Assembly: GCA_016210825.1 (NCBI GenBank) | Contig: JACQTM010000099.1 | Location: 1-7,777, forward strand | Length of the DNA: 7,777 bases | Direction of reading: 5' to 3' | DNA from: Hyphomicrobiales bacterium | GTDB lineage: Bacteria; Pseudomonadota; Alphaproteobacteria; Rhizobiales; Xanthobacteraceae | Made by a program: the position numbers and the translations under genes | In this document: positions 6,363 through 7,777 of the stretch, one piece after another | How the letters are laid out: every line of letters begins with the position of its first letter | How positions within the stretch are numbered: the first letter of the stretch is position 1 | The notes under the pieces: generated by a model | Told to the model about the DNA's origin: nothing | Seen by the model: only the letters and a program-made list of their open reading frames with translations | Database searches by the model: none

Positions 6363-6376
6363 GCTGCAGTGCAGCA
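6362..6376. promoter_or_regulatory. PhaR-type operator (CTGC-N3-GCAG) within a 15-bp palindrome
   Basis: TGCTGCA and TGCAGCA form perfect 7-bp arms around a single G. The core at 6364-6374 is CTGC-AGT-GCAG, an exact match to CTGC-N3-GCAG, the sequence bound by the PHB-responsive repressor PhaR before phaP in Rhodobacter sphaeroides. PhaR leaves its operator when it binds PHB granules. The site lies 80-90 nt before the preferred phaZ start, a distance similar to that reported for phaP. The gene it precedes is a PHB-cycle gene, which strengthens the match. Binding here is inferred; no phaR gene is in the window. Confidence 0.55.
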
Positions 6377-6453
6377 GAATGGCCGGGGGGCCAACTAGCA
6401 TGGCGATTGGCGAATTCGGTGGGGCACCGCAAATGCCCGCCGCGAGCGGGCCG

Positions 6454-7746
6454 ATGCTCTCGACGCCACTCTACTGGTTCTATGAGCTCAGTCATGCTGC
6501 GCTTAGTCCGTCGCGAGCGCTCGCCGACGTGACACGGCTCTATTTCAAGAATCCGCTCAATCCCCTCGCGCACACAACGATGGGCAAATCAATCGCCGCC
6601 GGTTGCGAATTGTTCGAGCGCTCGACGCGGCGATACGGCAAGCCGGAATGGGGAATCGAATCCACCCTGATCGGCGGCGAGCGGGTGCCTGTGCATATCA
6701 GCAGCATTTGGGAACGCCCGTTCTGTCAGCTCCTGCATTTCGAGCGCATGCTCGAGCATCCGCCACACCGGCCGCAGCCGAAGCTGCTCATCGTCGCGCC
6801 GATGTCGGGTCATTACGCGACGCTGTTGCGCGGAACGGTCGAAGCCTTTCTGCCCAACCACGACGTTTACATTACCGATTGGGTCGACGCGCGGATGGTG
6901 CCGCAAACGAAAGGACGCTTCGATCTTGACGACTACATCGACTACGTCATCAGCATGCTGCATCGCCTCGGCGGCGGATGCCATGTTATTGCCGTGTGTC
7001 AGCCGTCCGTTCCGGTGCTTGCCGCAGTCGCGCGCATGGAAGCGGACAACGACCCTTATGCGCCGCAGTCAATGGTGCTGATGGGTGGCCCGATCGACAC
7101 GCGCAATAATCCGACCGGTGTTAACAAGCTTGCCGAACAACGCGGCATTGAATGGTTCCGTCGTAGCGTCATTACCAAGGTTCCGTTTCCGCATCCCGGC
7201 GTGATGCGCGACGTCTATCCCGGCTTCCTGCAGCTCAACGGCTTCGTCAGCATGAATTTGAACCGGCACCTCGACGCCCATCATGAGCTTTTCTTCCATC
7301 TCGTGGACGGCGATGGCGATTCTGCGCAGAAGCATCGGGAATTCTATGATGAATATCTCGCGGTGATGGATTTGACCGCCGAATTCTATCTGCAGACCGT
7401 CGATACGGTGTTTGTGCGGCATGCACTTCCCAAAGGCGAGATGACCCATCGCGGGCAGCGGGTCGATGCGGCTGCCATCCGCAATTGCGCCCTGCTCACG
7501 ATCGAAGGCGAGAAGGATGACATTTCTGGTGTCGGTCAGACCGAGGCGGCGCACGCGTTGTGTGTCAACATTCCCGCTGACCGCAAGGCGCACTATCTTC
7601 AGTTGGGGGTCGGCCATTACGGCGTGTTCAATGGCTCGCGATTCCGCGCCGAGATTGCTCCGCGGATTGCCGACTTCGTTCTCTCAAATCACGCTGGCGC
7701 CGCCATCACATCAGTCCACCGCCGCCGGGTGTCTGCCGTGCGTTGA
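6454..7746 (+). CDS. phaZ: Intracellular polyhydroxyalkanoate (PHB) depolymerase
   Basis: PhaZ hydrolyses native PHB granules inside the cell to 3-hydroxybutyrate units or oligomers. The protein is a cysteine-type alpha/beta hydrolase of the class of Ralstonia eutropha PhaZ1, with no signal peptide. From the ATG at 6454 it has 430 residues. The nucleophile is Cys182 in VIAVCQPSVP, the acid Asp355 in EGEKDDISG and the histidine His388 in GVGHYGVFNG. These nearly coincide with Cys183/Asp355/His388 of the Ralstonia enzyme, which is the main reason for choosing this start. Other family segments are LYWFYELSHAALSP near the N-terminus, APMSGHYATLLRGTVEAFL, VYITDWVDARMVP, and GFVSMNLNRHLDAH. In-frame ATGs at 6361, 6379 and 6400 would add 31, 25 or 18 residues of low-complexity, non-conserved sequence; the first two would run the coding region over or up to the operator. 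The C-terminal tail after DFVLSNHAG is short, Arg-rich and probably dispensable. It is likely controlled by PhaR through the upstream palindrome. Confidence 0.95.
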   Translation: MLSTPLYWFYELSHAALSPSRALADVTRLYFKNPLNPLAHTTMGKSIAAGCELFERSTRRYGKPEWGIESTLIGGERVPVHISSIWERPFCQLLHFERMLEHPPHRPQPKLLIVAPMSGHYATLLRGTVEAFLPNHDVYITDWVDARMVPQTKGRFDLDDYIDYVISMLHRLGGGCHVIAVCQPSVPVLAAVARMEADNDPYAPQSMVLMGGPIDTRNNPTGVNKLAEQRGIEWFRRSVITKVPFPHPGVMRDVYPGFLQLNGFVSMNLNRHLDAHHELFFHLVDGDGDSAQKHREFYDEYLAVMDLTAEFYLQTVDTVFVRHALPKGEMTHRGQRVDAAAIRNCALLTIEGEKDDISGVGQTEAAHALCVNIPADRKAHYLQLGVGHYGVFNGSRFRAEIAPRIADFVLSNHAGAAITSVHRRRVSAVR

Positions 7747-7777
7747 TCGATGACCGCGTGCGCGGTGTCGCCGTCGA

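Larger units (their letters stand above)
6285..6453 (+). promoter_or_regulatory. Control region and leader of phaZ
   Basis: This 169-bp stretch between the permease stop and the preferred phaZ start holds a possible promoter and the PhaR-like operator listed separately. It also contains a small TAAC-c-GTTA repeat at 6305-6313. The phaZ frame is open through 6361-6453, with in-frame ATGs at 6361, 6379 and 6400, so part of it could be translated. The ATG at 6400 has a G-run at 6385-6390 that could act as a weak ribosome-binding site. Confidence 0.45.

Noticed and set aside
7747..7777. Possible start of a downstream gene (ATG at 7750) or a hairpin (ACCGCG-tg-CGCGGT, 7753-7766) after phaZ
   Set aside because: Only nine codons are visible before the window ends, and the hairpin has a 2-nt centre and no T-tract, so neither a gene nor a terminator can be supported.

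Overview
The window reads as ordinary chromosome of a GC-rich alphaproteobacterium, most likely of the Hyphomicrobiales (the Rhizobium/Bradyrhizobium/Rhodopseudomonas side). The grounds are a RegB/RegA (ActS/ActR, PrrB/PrrA) redox two-component pair, an MmcB-type nuclease (a family typical of alphaproteobacteria), an intracellular polyhydroxybutyrate (PHB) depolymerase, and strong G/C preference at third codon positions. I see no transposase, integrase, tRNA, CRISPR array or phage gene. Base and codon use look uniform, so there is no sign of recent transfer. Seven of the eight genes are complete; the first is cut by the left edge.

Layout. 1-843 (-): alpha/beta hydrolase of the kynurenine-formamidase-like/esterase type, C-terminus outside the window. 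844-1018: divergent intergenic region. 1019-2146 (+): mtnA, methylthioribose-1-phosphate isomerase. It overlaps by 4 nt (ATGA) with 2143-2631 (+), mmcB, a small PD-(D/E)XK DNA-repair protein. After only 17 nt come the convergent regA (3197-2649) and regB (4578-3241), a minus-strand regB-regA operon. 4579-4704 is a palindrome-rich divergent control region. 4705-5466 and 5463-6284 (+) encode the ATPase and permease of an ABC-2 exporter, again joined by an ATGA overlap. 6285-6453 is a control region holding a perfect 15-bp palindrome that contains a CTGC-N3-GCAG site, the known recognition sequence of the PHB-responsive repressor PhaR. 6454-7746 (+) is phaZ.

How the parts fit. RegB/RegA senses the redox state of the quinone pool and adjusts energy metabolism. 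PHB is a reductant and carbon store, and PhaZ mobilises it, so the two are physiologically related, but the sequence shows no direct regulatory link. mtnA belongs to methylthioadenosine salvage, with no other salvage gene in view. The ABC exporter has no recognisable substrate.

I did not find a previously undescribed system. The points most worth a second look are the PhaR-type operator before phaZ; the H-box of RegB, which reads His-Ala where histidine kinases normally have His-Glu; the cluster of palindromes between regB and the ABC operon; and the missing Q-loop glutamine in the ABC ATPase.
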